NCBI GenBank assembly: GCA_017551905.1
Contig: JAFZKK010000010.1
Location: 1 to 46,469 of the forward strand
From: Salinivirgaceae bacterium
Lineage (GTDB): Bacteria; Bacteroidota; Bacteroidia; Bacteroidales; SZUA-534
Direction of reading: 5' to 3'
Length of the DNA stretch: 46,469 nucleotides
The notes below the pieces were generated by a model. It saw only the letters and a list, made by a program, of their open reading frames with translations. It had not been told where the DNA came from and searched no databases. Positions 1-7,770 of the stretch are shown here, piece by piece; positions within the stretch are counted from its first letter, which is position 1, and each line of letters opens with the position of its first letter. A program made the position numbers and the translations under genes.

Positions 1-153
1 ACAATGAAATCAGAACTGCTTTATCCTCAAAAATTTAAAAGCAAATACGAGTTCGCTCACGCATTGGAGAACTATATATCATATTACAATAATGACAGAA
101 TCAAACTGCGACTTAAAACAAGTCCTGTTAAATACAGAAATCAATTTGTTTAA
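1..153 (+). CDS. IS3-family transposase, C-terminal fragment (cut by window edge)
   Basis: Frame 1 is open from the first base to a TAA at 151-153 and gives 50 residues. The peptide contains KSELLYPQKF, then ENYISYYNNDRIK and SPVKYRNQ. This is the signature end of the integrase (rve) domain in IS3/IS150-type OrfB transposases, where a YYN(N)xR motif is followed by SPxxYR. The catalytic DDE residues would lie upstream, outside the window. The frame ends naturally just before the terminal repeat, so there is no sign of decay in the part that can be seen. Confidence 0.8.
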   Translation, partial: TMKSELLYPQKFKSKYEFAHALENYISYYNNDRIKLRLKTSPVKYRNQFV

Positions 154-180
154 TTTTGTGTCCAATAAAAGGGGTTCACA
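1..180 (+). mobile_element. Right end of an IS3-family insertion sequence
   Basis: The first 180 bases contain the end of a transposase reading frame (stop at 151-153) followed after 17 bases by GGGGTTCACA at 171-180. Its reverse complement, TGTGAACCCC, looks like the terminal inverted repeat of an IS3-group element, which usually ends in TG...CA. The left end lies outside the window, so neither the partner repeat nor a target duplication can be checked. The boundary at 180 is inferred from the repeat-like sequence and from the change to AT-rich non-coding DNA beyond it. Confidence 0.7.
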
Positions 181-491
181 TCAAAGGCGCGTCTCTACGT
201 GTTTTATGCCGCGCCATGTCGGGCGGAATTGAAAGAAAATTTGAAAACAGAATTCTATAAAATTTTAAAAATCAATTTTTTATAAATTTTTAATGCGATT
301 TTCTAAAAATTTTCCGCGTAGCGGCATCCGAAATATCCGCTTGCGGATAAAATTCGGTTTAAATCGGACAAAATCGGTTAGAGACAATAAAAACCATCCT
401 CAATCATTTTCCCGAAAATTCCTTTTGGATATTTAGCGTAGGTGTTTTATTTTTATGCGTTTTGTAATTATCGCATATAAAACACAGTTAT
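181..491. other. Intergenic region between IS end and sensor gene
   Basis: This 311-base AT-rich stretch has no plausible gene. At 185-213 there is GGCGCGTCTCTACG followed by GCCGCGCC, which resembles half of the palindromic GTAGAGACGCG-type repeat found at 17991-18018, so the IS may sit beside or within such a repeat. A small hairpin TATCCGC-TT-GCGGATA lies at about 335-350. I could not identify a convincing TAnnTTTG promoter box for the gene at 492. Confidence 0.4.
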
Positions 492-2819
492 ATGAAGCTT
501 AAACTCGGCATCAGCAAAAAAATCAGTATGTTCATACTGATTCCGCTATCGGTATACATTATCGTTCTTGTTACGATTACAGGCATAAAATTCGCCAATC
601 AGTCAGAATTTGACAACGGCCACATGAGTCGTCTGCTGTCGGAACGGTCGGCGGCGCATGCCGAGATTGTGCTGCAAGAGCACCAATCGAACGTGCGCAC
701 ATTGGCCAACATTCTGTCGGTTGACAAGACAGAGCTTGACTCAGCCGGACGCGAATTCTTCAAACAAACATTGCTGCAATCGGCAAAAAGCCAAAACTAC
801 TGGCTCATTCTGCCATCGGCCTTCTATGCCGACAGCGACTATCAAGGCGGTGACTGGGTGCTTCTGCAAGCCATCAACGATGTTGTCAACATCAACGATG
901 ATAACAATATGATTTCGAACAAATTCGGGCAGGTTTTGAGCACCACCGAAACTTCGATATTCAAACCATACGAGAACAACGGGCAATGGATGATGAACAT
1001 TAGCACGCCCATCTACCAAAACGGTGAGATATGCGGATTTGTCTGCAAACCAATCAAAATCCTTGACTTCGATTTGCTGGCAAAAAAAGTTGCTCAATAC
1101 TTCAACGAGGAGGTTACAAAACACTTGATTAATGAAGAAGGAACTGTCATCTACTCAAGCATTTATAGCGACATCAACAAGAAATTCACGTTAGGATACA
1201 CCGACTCGGCCGCCATCAACGCCATGAACGCACAAATTGTCCGCGGCGACTATCTCAGCAACTCATTTGAACAGAACGGCGTGCCGATGTGCTCCTACTT
1301 CACTCCTATCAACATTGGTCCGGGCTGCAACTGGTCGCTGGTTCTAACGTTCCCCGTTGCAAATGTGGCGCGTGCGGCAACGGGCGTTTTGCGCACATCG
1401 CTGATTGTGTCTATTGCCGGTCTTCTGCTGATGATTGCGCTTGTGATACTCATCACTAAAAATCTCACAAAATCAATAAAAAGCACAACCAAGGCTCTGC
1501 ACAAACTTGCAACCGGCGACACCGAGAGTATCGAAAAACTCAACATAAAAACGAACGACGAACTTGAAGACATGTCAGAATCGCTTAATCAGGTTGTTGA
1601 AGGAATGCGCAAGTCGGAAGGCTTCGCACTCAGCATTGGCAAGGGCGAGTTTGAGACCGATTTCCACACCTTGGGCAGCAAAGACCGCTTAGGCGACGCT
1701 CTTATCAAAATGCGCGACAGCCTTGTCGAGAGCCAGAGACTGGAAGCCGAACGCAAAAAAGAAGAGGAATTGCGCAACTGGGCAACCGAGGGCATTGCAA
1801 AATTCGGCGACATCCTGCGCAAGGACCTCGACAACATGAAATCGCTGGGTTACAACATCATGTCGAATCTTATCGACTATCTGAAAGTGAACCAAGGCGC
1901 ACTGTTTGTGATAAACGATGACGACGAAAATGATATTTATTTCTCGATGGTGACCGCTATAGCTTACGGCCGCGACAAATACATGAAGAAGGATATCCGC
2001 GTGGGTGAAGGCCTTGTGGGACGCTGCATCTACGAGAAGAAAACCATCTATCTGACTGAAGTTCCGGAAGACTACGTAAAGATTACTTCGGGACTCGGCA
2101 CCGCCAATCCGCGCTGCATTCTGATTGTGCCATGCATCCTCAACGATGAGATGTTCGGTGTGATTGAGATTGCATCGTTCAACGAATTGAAACCATACGA
2201 AATTGAATTTGTTGAGAAACTCGGTGAGAGCATCGCATCAACAGTTTCGAGCGTGAAAGTTGCGGAAAAGACCGCGAAACTACTGCAAGCCAGCCAGTTG
2301 CAGCGCGAAGACCTGACATCGCAAGAAGAGGAACTTCGCCAGAATCTTGAGGAAATGCAAGCCACTCAAGAAGACTTGCGCCGCCAGATGGAGGAAAACA
2401 CAACCATGCGCGAGGAGCTGGCCAAAGAACAGGTTCTGATGGATTCGCTCATGGATAACGTTAACGATTACATCTACTTTAAAGATTTGGACGGCAAATT
2501 CATACGCATATCTAAATCATACTTGCATTTGGTTAAGGCCAACTCTTATGAAGATGTTATCGGTAAGAGCGACTTCGATTTCTGCGCCAATCAAGAAGAT
2601 GCCCAACACTTCTATAACGATGAGCAACAAATCATTAAATCGAAGAAACCGATATTGAACCAAATTCAGAAGGAACATCGTTTGGACACAATTATTTACA
2701 CTTCAACATCGAAATATCCGTTGTTTGACAGCGACGGAAAAGTTGTGGGCACATTCGGTCTGACAACAGATGTTACAAATGCAATTGAAGCCTCTCGAAA
2801 AGAAAATAAGAAAGAATAA
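492..2819 (+). CDS. Membrane sensor protein: periplasmic sensor, HAMP, GAF, coiled coil, PAS; no output domain
   Basis: The 775-residue protein has an N-terminal transmembrane helix (about 13-33), an extracytoplasmic region of some 265 residues that looks like a Cache-type sensor, and a second helix near 303-323. A HAMP segment (about 325-376) follows, then a GAF domain (about 430-590), a glutamate/glutamine-rich coiled coil (about 600-645) and a C-terminal PAS fold (about 650-765). No histidine kinase, GGDEF, methyl-accepting or phosphatase domain follows: the frame closes 10-15 residues after the PAS domain. It probably senses an external ligand and passes the signal through a partner protein. 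The ATG at 492 places the first helix at the N-terminus as expected. A terminator follows, so it appears to be monocistronic. Confidence 0.75.
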   Translation: MKLKLGISKKISMFILIPLSVYIIVLVTITGIKFANQSEFDNGHMSRLLSERSAAHAEIVLQEHQSNVRTLANILSVDKTELDSAGREFFKQTLLQSAKSQNYWLILPSAFYADSDYQGGDWVLLQAINDVVNINDDNNMISNKFGQVLSTTETSIFKPYENNGQWMMNISTPIYQNGEICGFVCKPIKILDFDLLAKKVAQYFNEEVTKHLINEEGTVIYSSIYSDINKKFTLGYTDSAAINAMNAQIVRGDYLSNSFEQNGVPMCSYFTPINIGPGCNWSLVLTFPVANVARAATGVLRTSLIVSIAGLLLMIALVILITKNLTKSIKSTTKALHKLATGDTESIEKLNIKTNDELEDMSESLNQVVEGMRKSEGFALSIGKGEFETDFHTLGSKDRLGDALIKMRDSLVESQRLEAERKKEEELRNWATEGIAKFGDILRKDLDNMKSLGYNIMSNLIDYLKVNQGALFVINDDDENDIYFSMVTAIAYGRDKYMKKDIRVGEGLVGRCIYEKKTIYLTEVPEDYVKITSGLGTANPRCILIVPCILNDEMFGVIEIASFNELKPYEIEFVEKLGESIASTVSSVKVAEKTAKLLQASQLQREDLTSQEEELRQNLEEMQATQEDLRRQMEENTTMREELAKEQVLMDSLMDNVNDYIYFKDLDGKFIRISKSYLHLVKANSYEDVIGKSDFDFCANQEDAQHFYNDEQQIIKSKKPILNQIQKEHRLDTIIYTSTSKYPLFDSDGKVVGTFGLTTDVTNAIEASRKENKKE

Positions 2820-2841
2820 ATTTGGTTTTACAACAACAAAC

Positions 2842-2879
2842 AAAAATCCCCGAAAAGCTCAAGCCTTCCGGGGATTTTT
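2842..2879. terminator. Bidirectional rho-independent terminator
   Basis: AAAAATCCCCG (2842-2852) pairs with CGGGGATTTTT (2869-2879) around a 16-base loop. The A and T tracts make it usable in both directions, which fits its place between the convergent sensor gene and flavoprotein gene. Confidence 0.85.
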
Positions 2880-2898
2880 ATTTCTCGCTTACAATAAC

Positions 2899-4059
2899 TT
2901 ATCGCGTCAGCTCATCAGCCAATTGCTGCAAAGCCGCGCGGCTATCGGCGTTGAGTGTTGTTTTGATGGTAACAACCGTGTCGGCAATGGTTATCTCCTT
3001 CATCGGCTCAAGCAAAGCGCGCATTGTGCGTGCCGCCGACGGTGCCCACGTACCGTTCTCGACCAGCGCAACCTTGCGTTTTTGGTAGGTTTTGTCGGCC
3101 AGATGGCAGATGAAATCGCGCATCAGAGGCATCACACCGCCATCGTACGACGAGGCGCAAAGCACCATACGGTCGTAGCGGAAAGCGTCCTCCACGCACT
3201 CGGCAATGTCGGCACGCGAAAGGTCCGATATGGCAACCTTCTCGCCCTTTGCCTCAAGCATTGCGGCAAGTTCTTCGGCGGCCTTGGCGGTGTTGCCGTG
3301 CAGCGATGCGTAAGCCACAAAAACGCCCTTTGTCTCAGGCTGATAGGCGCTCCACGTTTGGTATAAATCGATGTAATAATCAAGATTTTCCTTCAAAATC
3401 GGGCCGTGCAGCGGGCAGATTGTCTCGATGTCGAGCGCGGCAGCCTTTTTGAGCAACGTCTGCACGGGGTTGCCGTACTTGCCGACAATGTTGAAATAGT
3501 AGCGGCGAGCCTCGCAAGCCCAATCGTCGGACTCATTGCAGAGAGCGCCGAACTTGCCGAAGGCGTCGGCGGCAAAAAGCACCTTTTCCGACTGCTCGTA
3601 CGACACCATCACCTCGGGCCAGTGAATCATCGGCGCCATTATAAATTGCAGAGTATGAGCGCCAAGCGACAACGTTTCGCCCTCTTTGACCGTGATTACA
3701 CGCCCTGCAAAATCGGTGCCGAAGAACTGCGGCAGAAACGCGGCGGCCTTTGCCGAACAAACAATCTTGCAATCGGCAAAAGTGTCCATCACCCAACCGA
3801 TGTTGGCCGAATGGTCGGGCTCAAGGTGGTGAACCACAAGGTAATCGGGCTTGCGACCGTTGAGCGCGGTCTTCAGGTTCGCCTGCCACTCGTCGCTTTT
3901 GCGGGCATCGACGGTATCGGTAACGGCAATCTTCTCATCGTCAATCAGATATGAATTGTATGCCATACCTTCGGGCACAACATATTGGTTTTCAAAAAGG
4001 TCCAAATCGGTGTCGTCGCAGCCGATGTAATGGATTGATGAATTTTCTCTAATCTTCAT
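2899..4059 (-). CDS. A-type flavoprotein (flavodiiron protein, FprA family)
   Basis: This 386-residue protein has the two-part architecture of flavodiiron proteins. The N-terminal metallo-beta-lactamase fold carries the diiron ligand motif HxExDH at residues 78-83 (HLEPDH). A C-terminal flavodoxin domain starts near residue 245 (VFVAYASLHGNTAKAAEEL). No rubredoxin or NAD(P)H-oxidoreductase extension is present, so it matches the minimal class A form. Such enzymes reduce O2 to water or NO to N2O in the cytoplasm of anaerobes and take electrons from rubredoxin or a similar donor. The gene stands alone on the minus strand and shares the 2842-2879 terminator with the convergent sensor gene. Which substrate is preferred cannot be read from sequence. 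Confidence 0.92.
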   Translation of the reverse strand: MKIRENSSIHYIGCDDTDLDLFENQYVVPEGMAYNSYLIDDEKIAVTDTVDARKSDEWQANLKTALNGRKPDYLVVHHLEPDHSANIGWVMDTFADCKIVCSAKAAAFLPQFFGTDFAGRVITVKEGETLSLGAHTLQFIMAPMIHWPEVMVSYEQSEKVLFAADAFGKFGALCNESDDWACEARRYYFNIVGKYGNPVQTLLKKAAALDIETICPLHGPILKENLDYYIDLYQTWSAYQPETKGVFVAYASLHGNTAKAAEELAAMLEAKGEKVAISDLSRADIAECVEDAFRYDRMVLCASSYDGGVMPLMRDFICHLADKTYQKRKVALVENGTWAPSAARTMRALLEPMKEITIADTVVTIKTTLNADSRAALQQLADELTR

Positions 4060-4191
4060 AATATCAATATTTTAAAATCTATCTTGCGAAATAAAATCGG
4101 TGGCTAAAGATATAATTTCTTGCAAAGCGATGAATTTATTATCGAACACTGCCAATTTTTTCGGACTTTTGCGCGATTTTATTGAAACACA

Positions 4192-5568
4192 ATGTCAGCA
4201 AACAACGCAACGCAATCGCTCGGCACCGACAGCATCGGTCGCCTGCTTTTCCAATACTCGCTGCCAGCCATCATTGCCACGGCGGCATCGTCAATCTACA
4301 ACATCGTCGACCGCATTTTCATTGGTCAGGGTGTGGGGCCGTACGCCATTTCGGGGCTTGCGCTCACGCTTCCGCTGATGAACTTTTTCGCCGCGTTTGG
4401 CGCGATGATTGGCGTCGGCGCATCGACAATGGTGTCGATTTATCTTGGTCAGAAAAACGACGAAGATGCCGTGCGCACACTTGGTAACGCATTCGTTCTC
4501 AACATTATATTGAGCATTATAACATCGACTATCGGCTATATTTTTCTCGACGATATTCTGATGATGATGGGCGCGAGCGAGATGACGCTGCCCTACGCCC
4601 GCGAGTTTATGGAAATCGCCCTTATCGGAAACCTGCTTATACACATATATTTAGGATTGAACCACATTATGCGTGCTTCAGGGTTCCCGCAAAAATCGAT
4701 GTACGTGACGCTCACAACTGTGGCCATAAATATCACACTTGCACCAATTTACATCTTTGTGTTCCATTGGGGCATCCGTGGTGCGGCGTTGGCAACGTTG
4801 TGCGGACAGATTGTCGGCACAATCATCGTTTTCCGCCACTTCACCCAGCACGACAAGCCAGTGCATTTTGTTCCGGGCTGCTTCCGGCTGAAGGGCAAAA
4901 TTGTGTCGAACATTCTCTCAATCGGTCTGCCGAACTTTGTTATGTTGCTGTGCGCCAGTATGGTAGTGGTGATTATGAATTTAAGTCTCGGCAAATACGG
5001 TGGTGATTTTGCCATTGGTGCGTTCGGCATCATCAACAGTCTGCTGAACCTGATTGCGATGGTTGTGGCCGGCTTCACGCAAGGAATGCAGCCAATTGCC
5101 GGTTACAATTTCGGTGCACGCAACCTCGACCGCGTAAAACAGGTTTTCAAACTGACGCTGGTCTGCGGCTCGTCGGTGACAATCCTCGGATTTATTGCCA
5201 GCGAGCTGTTTCCGAAGTTCATTGCCTCGCTGTTCACAACCGATGCCGAAATGATTGATTTGGCGGCATTTGGCTTGCGAATCGCCTTGGCGGCCTTCGC
5301 CATTGTCGGCATCCAAATGGTGACGAGTAACTTCTTCCAATCTATCGGCCGTCCGAAAATCGCCCTCGTTCTGTCGATGACGCGCCAGCTTATCTTCTTG
5401 ATTCCGTGTCTGTTGCTATTGCCTCGCATTGGCGGTCTCGGACTCACCGGCGTTTGGTTGAGTATGCCTTTTTCCGACACACTCGCCGCCATCGCCACCG
5501 TCTGCACGCTGTTCTATTTTGTGAAGGTAAAGAAGATTTTTACGAATTACGAGTATAAGTTGAAGTAA
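4192..5568 (+). CDS. MATE family efflux transporter
   Basis: The 458-residue product is strongly hydrophobic, with about twelve predicted membrane helices arranged as two similar halves. Typical MATE features include the start LLFQYSLPAIIATAASSIYNIVDRIFIGQ and the second-half segment GFTQGMQPIAGYNFGARNLDRV. MATE proteins export cationic drugs or metabolites, driven by Na+ or H+. The ATG at 4192 gives the usual short cytoplasmic N-terminus. It is transcribed alone and divergently from the flavodiiron gene (132-base gap). The substrate is unknown. Confidence 0.92.
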   Translation: MSANNATQSLGTDSIGRLLFQYSLPAIIATAASSIYNIVDRIFIGQGVGPYAISGLALTLPLMNFFAAFGAMIGVGASTMVSIYLGQKNDEDAVRTLGNAFVLNIILSIITSTIGYIFLDDILMMMGASEMTLPYAREFMEIALIGNLLIHIYLGLNHIMRASGFPQKSMYVTLTTVAINITLAPIYIFVFHWGIRGAALATLCGQIVGTIIVFRHFTQHDKPVHFVPGCFRLKGKIVSNILSIGLPNFVMLLCASMVVVIMNLSLGKYGGDFAIGAFGIINSLLNLIAMVVAGFTQGMQPIAGYNFGARNLDRVKQVFKLTLVCGSSVTILGFIASELFPKFIASLFTTDAEMIDLAAFGLRIALAAFAIVGIQMVTSNFFQSIGRPKIALVLSMTRQLIFLIPCLLLLPRIGGLGLTGVWLSMPFSDTLAAIATVCTLFYFVKVKKIFTNYEYKLK

Positions 5569-5590
5569 ATGAGATAATTTTCCCTAACCG

Positions 5591-6766
5591 TCAATAGTTT
5601 AACCCGAACTGCCAAAGCGGCACAATATTCATATAGGCGTGCTCAATATCGTCTTTCACCACAAAAGCATTTTCGACGTTGCGAATTTGCTTCTGCTTCT
5701 TGCTTTTGCCACCGACCTCAAAAGTGTATTCATCAATCTTGAAATCAGACACTTGTGAAGCAAAAACTTGTTGATTGACACTCATAGTCGAGAAGAAAAA
5801 CGTCTCGCGAACATTGCCGATTTCCGAAGCGTCGCCCGAAAGCGCATAAATCAGATTGGTATTCGCAAGATACACTTTATCAACCTTTTCCAACATTTCC
5901 ATTCCGCCATCGTTCAGCATCAACCGACGAATTAGCCCCGCCTTGTCCATAAAAACCATATAATCGGCCACAAGTCCCCTATCGGCGGAAATTGCACGTC
6001 CGATTTCTGTGTATTTCGGCTTGAAAGGAACGCTCTGCGAAATGATATACAACAGTTTTTTCAGTTTGCGGGCTGTCGAAATGTTCATATTCGAAAATGC
6101 GGGAATGTCGATTTCGAGAGTGTTATTAATCACATTTTCAAGCCTTAACTGATAATTATCTTGCCCATAAAACGGGAAATATCCGCGTTGCAGATACTCT
6201 TTGAAATGAGCCAACGGATGCGGCACTTTACCCAAAATATCAACCTTGCCCGTTAAAATATCATTTAAGGTATATGGCTGAATATCTATATGCAGCGAAT
6301 AATTTAGATATTCGCGGAACGACAGTCCTTCGAGTTTGTAGGTGATTGCGCGGCGGCTCAAATCGGCATCGGTGCCTTTGATTATGTCCAAAATCGACGA
6401 ACCTGTCACAACCACTTTTAAATCTGGCAGATAGTCGTAAATCATTTTTACCTCTTTCGACCAATTCGGGTACTTATGCACCTCATCGATATAAAGCACC
6501 TTGCCACCGTTGCGGCAGAACGTTGCGGCCGTGTCGTACAGCGAGTTAAGCGTAAAATAGGTGTTATCGGCCGCAATATAGAGCGACTCGTTTCGGGCAT
6601 CGGTTAACTTAATGCGCTGCAAGAGCATTGTTGTCTTCCCGACACCACGAGCACCCACAATTACAATAAGTTGCGAGTTCCAATCAATCTTATTGTAAAG
6701 ATACCTCACAAAATTTGTATCGGTATTTGCCAATTTTGTTGCGTACAAATCGAACAGAAAATCCAT
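5591..6766 (-). CDS. AAA_14-type ATP-binding protein (DUF4143-like C-terminus)
   Basis: The 391-residue protein has a Walker A motif GARGVGKTT at residues 38-46 and a Walker B-like segment KVLYIDEVHKYPNW near residues 90-103. TGSS follows as a sensor-like motif. This order is typical of the large AAA_14/DUF4143 family, which is common and highly variable in Bacteroidetes. The C-terminal half looks like the DUF4143 region with a winged-helix character. Family members are often of unknown role and some have been linked to toxin-antitoxin or stress functions, but nothing here supports a specific function. It lies convergent to the MATE gene with a 22-base gap. Confidence 0.8.
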   Translation of the reverse strand: MDFLFDLYATKLANTDTNFVRYLYNKIDWNSQLIVIVGARGVGKTTMLLQRIKLTDARNESLYIAADNTYFTLNSLYDTAATFCRNGGKVLYIDEVHKYPNWSKEVKMIYDYLPDLKVVVTGSSILDIIKGTDADLSRRAITYKLEGLSFREYLNYSLHIDIQPYTLNDILTGKVDILGKVPHPLAHFKEYLQRGYFPFYGQDNYQLRLENVINNTLEIDIPAFSNMNISTARKLKKLLYIISQSVPFKPKYTEIGRAISADRGLVADYMVFMDKAGLIRRLMLNDGGMEMLEKVDKVYLANTNLIYALSGDASEIGNVRETFFFSTMSVNQQVFASQVSDFKIDEYTFEVGGKSKKQKQIRNVENAFVVKDDIEHAYMNIVPLWQFGLNY

Positions 6767-6951
6767 AACTCAACAATTTTGATACAAAAATATAAATTTT
6801 GCAGAATATAATCAGCATATTTTGTAAATATTGCTGAATTAATTCCACAAACACACAAGTTAATGTTATTAACAAGAAATTTATTACAATTATGCGAAAT
6901 AAATTCAGCATATTCCAACAAAATTATCGAATTAAATCAGCAGATACCGAA

Positions 6952-7710
6952 TCACAACCTAACCACCGCCGACGCCGCGCAACGCGAAGTGGGCAGAACC
7001 GTCACATTTTGAGCAATTTGAGAGAAGGCTGACAATGCTTTTTCAATGGTGTTGTTTTCGGCGGAAATGTGCGACAAGAAAATGTGCGAAAGTGTTGGCG
7101 AAGCGTGCATCGAAGCCAACTCAAACGATTGATTGTTAGACAAATGCCCTACTTCCGACGCCACACGTTGCTTCAAATAGTATGGGTACGACCCGTCCCA
7201 AAGCATTTTCTCGTCGTAGTTCGATTCGAGAAAGACGGCATCGCACTGCGAGAAATTATCAATAACCGCTTGATTGACAATGCCAATATCGGTCATCACG
7301 CCAATTTTGCGACCGCTGGTTTCGACCACAAAACTGCACGGGTCTGAAGCGTCGTGGCTCTTACTGAAAGTACGCACCTGAATGCCAAAAACATCGCAGA
7401 CATCGCCTGGACTGAAATAGCGCACCTCGGCTGGGCGGAACTGGCCGCGCGTGTTGTTGAACGTTTTTCGGGTGAAGTAGAACGGCAGACAGAGACGCTT
7501 GGCAATGCCGTAGGCGCCACTGACGTGATCGGTGTGCTCGTGCGAGATGAAAACAGCCCGAACCTTGCCAATGTCAACCTTGGCCGATTCGGCCCTTTCA
7601 AACAGGCACTTACAGTAAATTCCCGCATCAATCAGCACGGCATCGCTCTCATTTCCAACATAATAGCAATTGCCATTACTACCTGATGCCAAAGCGCATA
7701 TCTCTACCAT
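6952..7710 (-). CDS. MBL-fold metallo-hydrolase, WalJ/YycJ-like
   Basis: The 252-residue protein begins MVEICALASGSNGNCYYVG, the characteristic opening of the YycJ/WalJ family. It carries the zinc-binding motif HEHTDH (in VFISHEHTDHVSGA) and later FLSHISAENN. The family is cytoplasmic and resembles beta-CASP-less exonucleases. B. subtilis WalJ has 5'-3' DNA exonuclease activity. I chose the ATG at 7708-7710. A TTG ten codons upstream would add only a lysine-rich stretch (IKKKKEKDK) that is not part of the family and overlaps a possible AAGAAAG ribosome-binding region. It lies 60 bases downstream of the BatA-domain gene on the same strand, so the two may be cotranscribed. Confidence 0.88.
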   Translation of the reverse strand: MVEICALASGSNGNCYYVGNESDAVLIDAGIYCKCLFERAESAKVDIGKVRAVFISHEHTDHVSGAYGIAKRLCLPFYFTRKTFNNTRGQFRPAEVRYFSPGDVCDVFGIQVRTFSKSHDASDPCSFVVETSGRKIGVMTDIGIVNQAVIDNFSQCDAVFLESNYDEKMLWDGSYPYYLKQRVASEVGHLSNNQSFELASMHASPTLSHIFLSHISAENNTIEKALSAFSQIAQNVTVLPTSRCAASAVVRL

Positions 7711-7770
7711 TTTATCTTTTTCTTTCTTTTTCTTAATCAACGAATTGTCTGTTGTCCGAAGTCTAAATTT

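Noticed and set aside
2770..3366. A 198-codon open frame on the plus strand opposite the flavodiiron gene
   Set aside because: It lies on the complement of a gene with clear catalytic motifs, includes the terminator at 2842-2879, and shows no recognisable domain.
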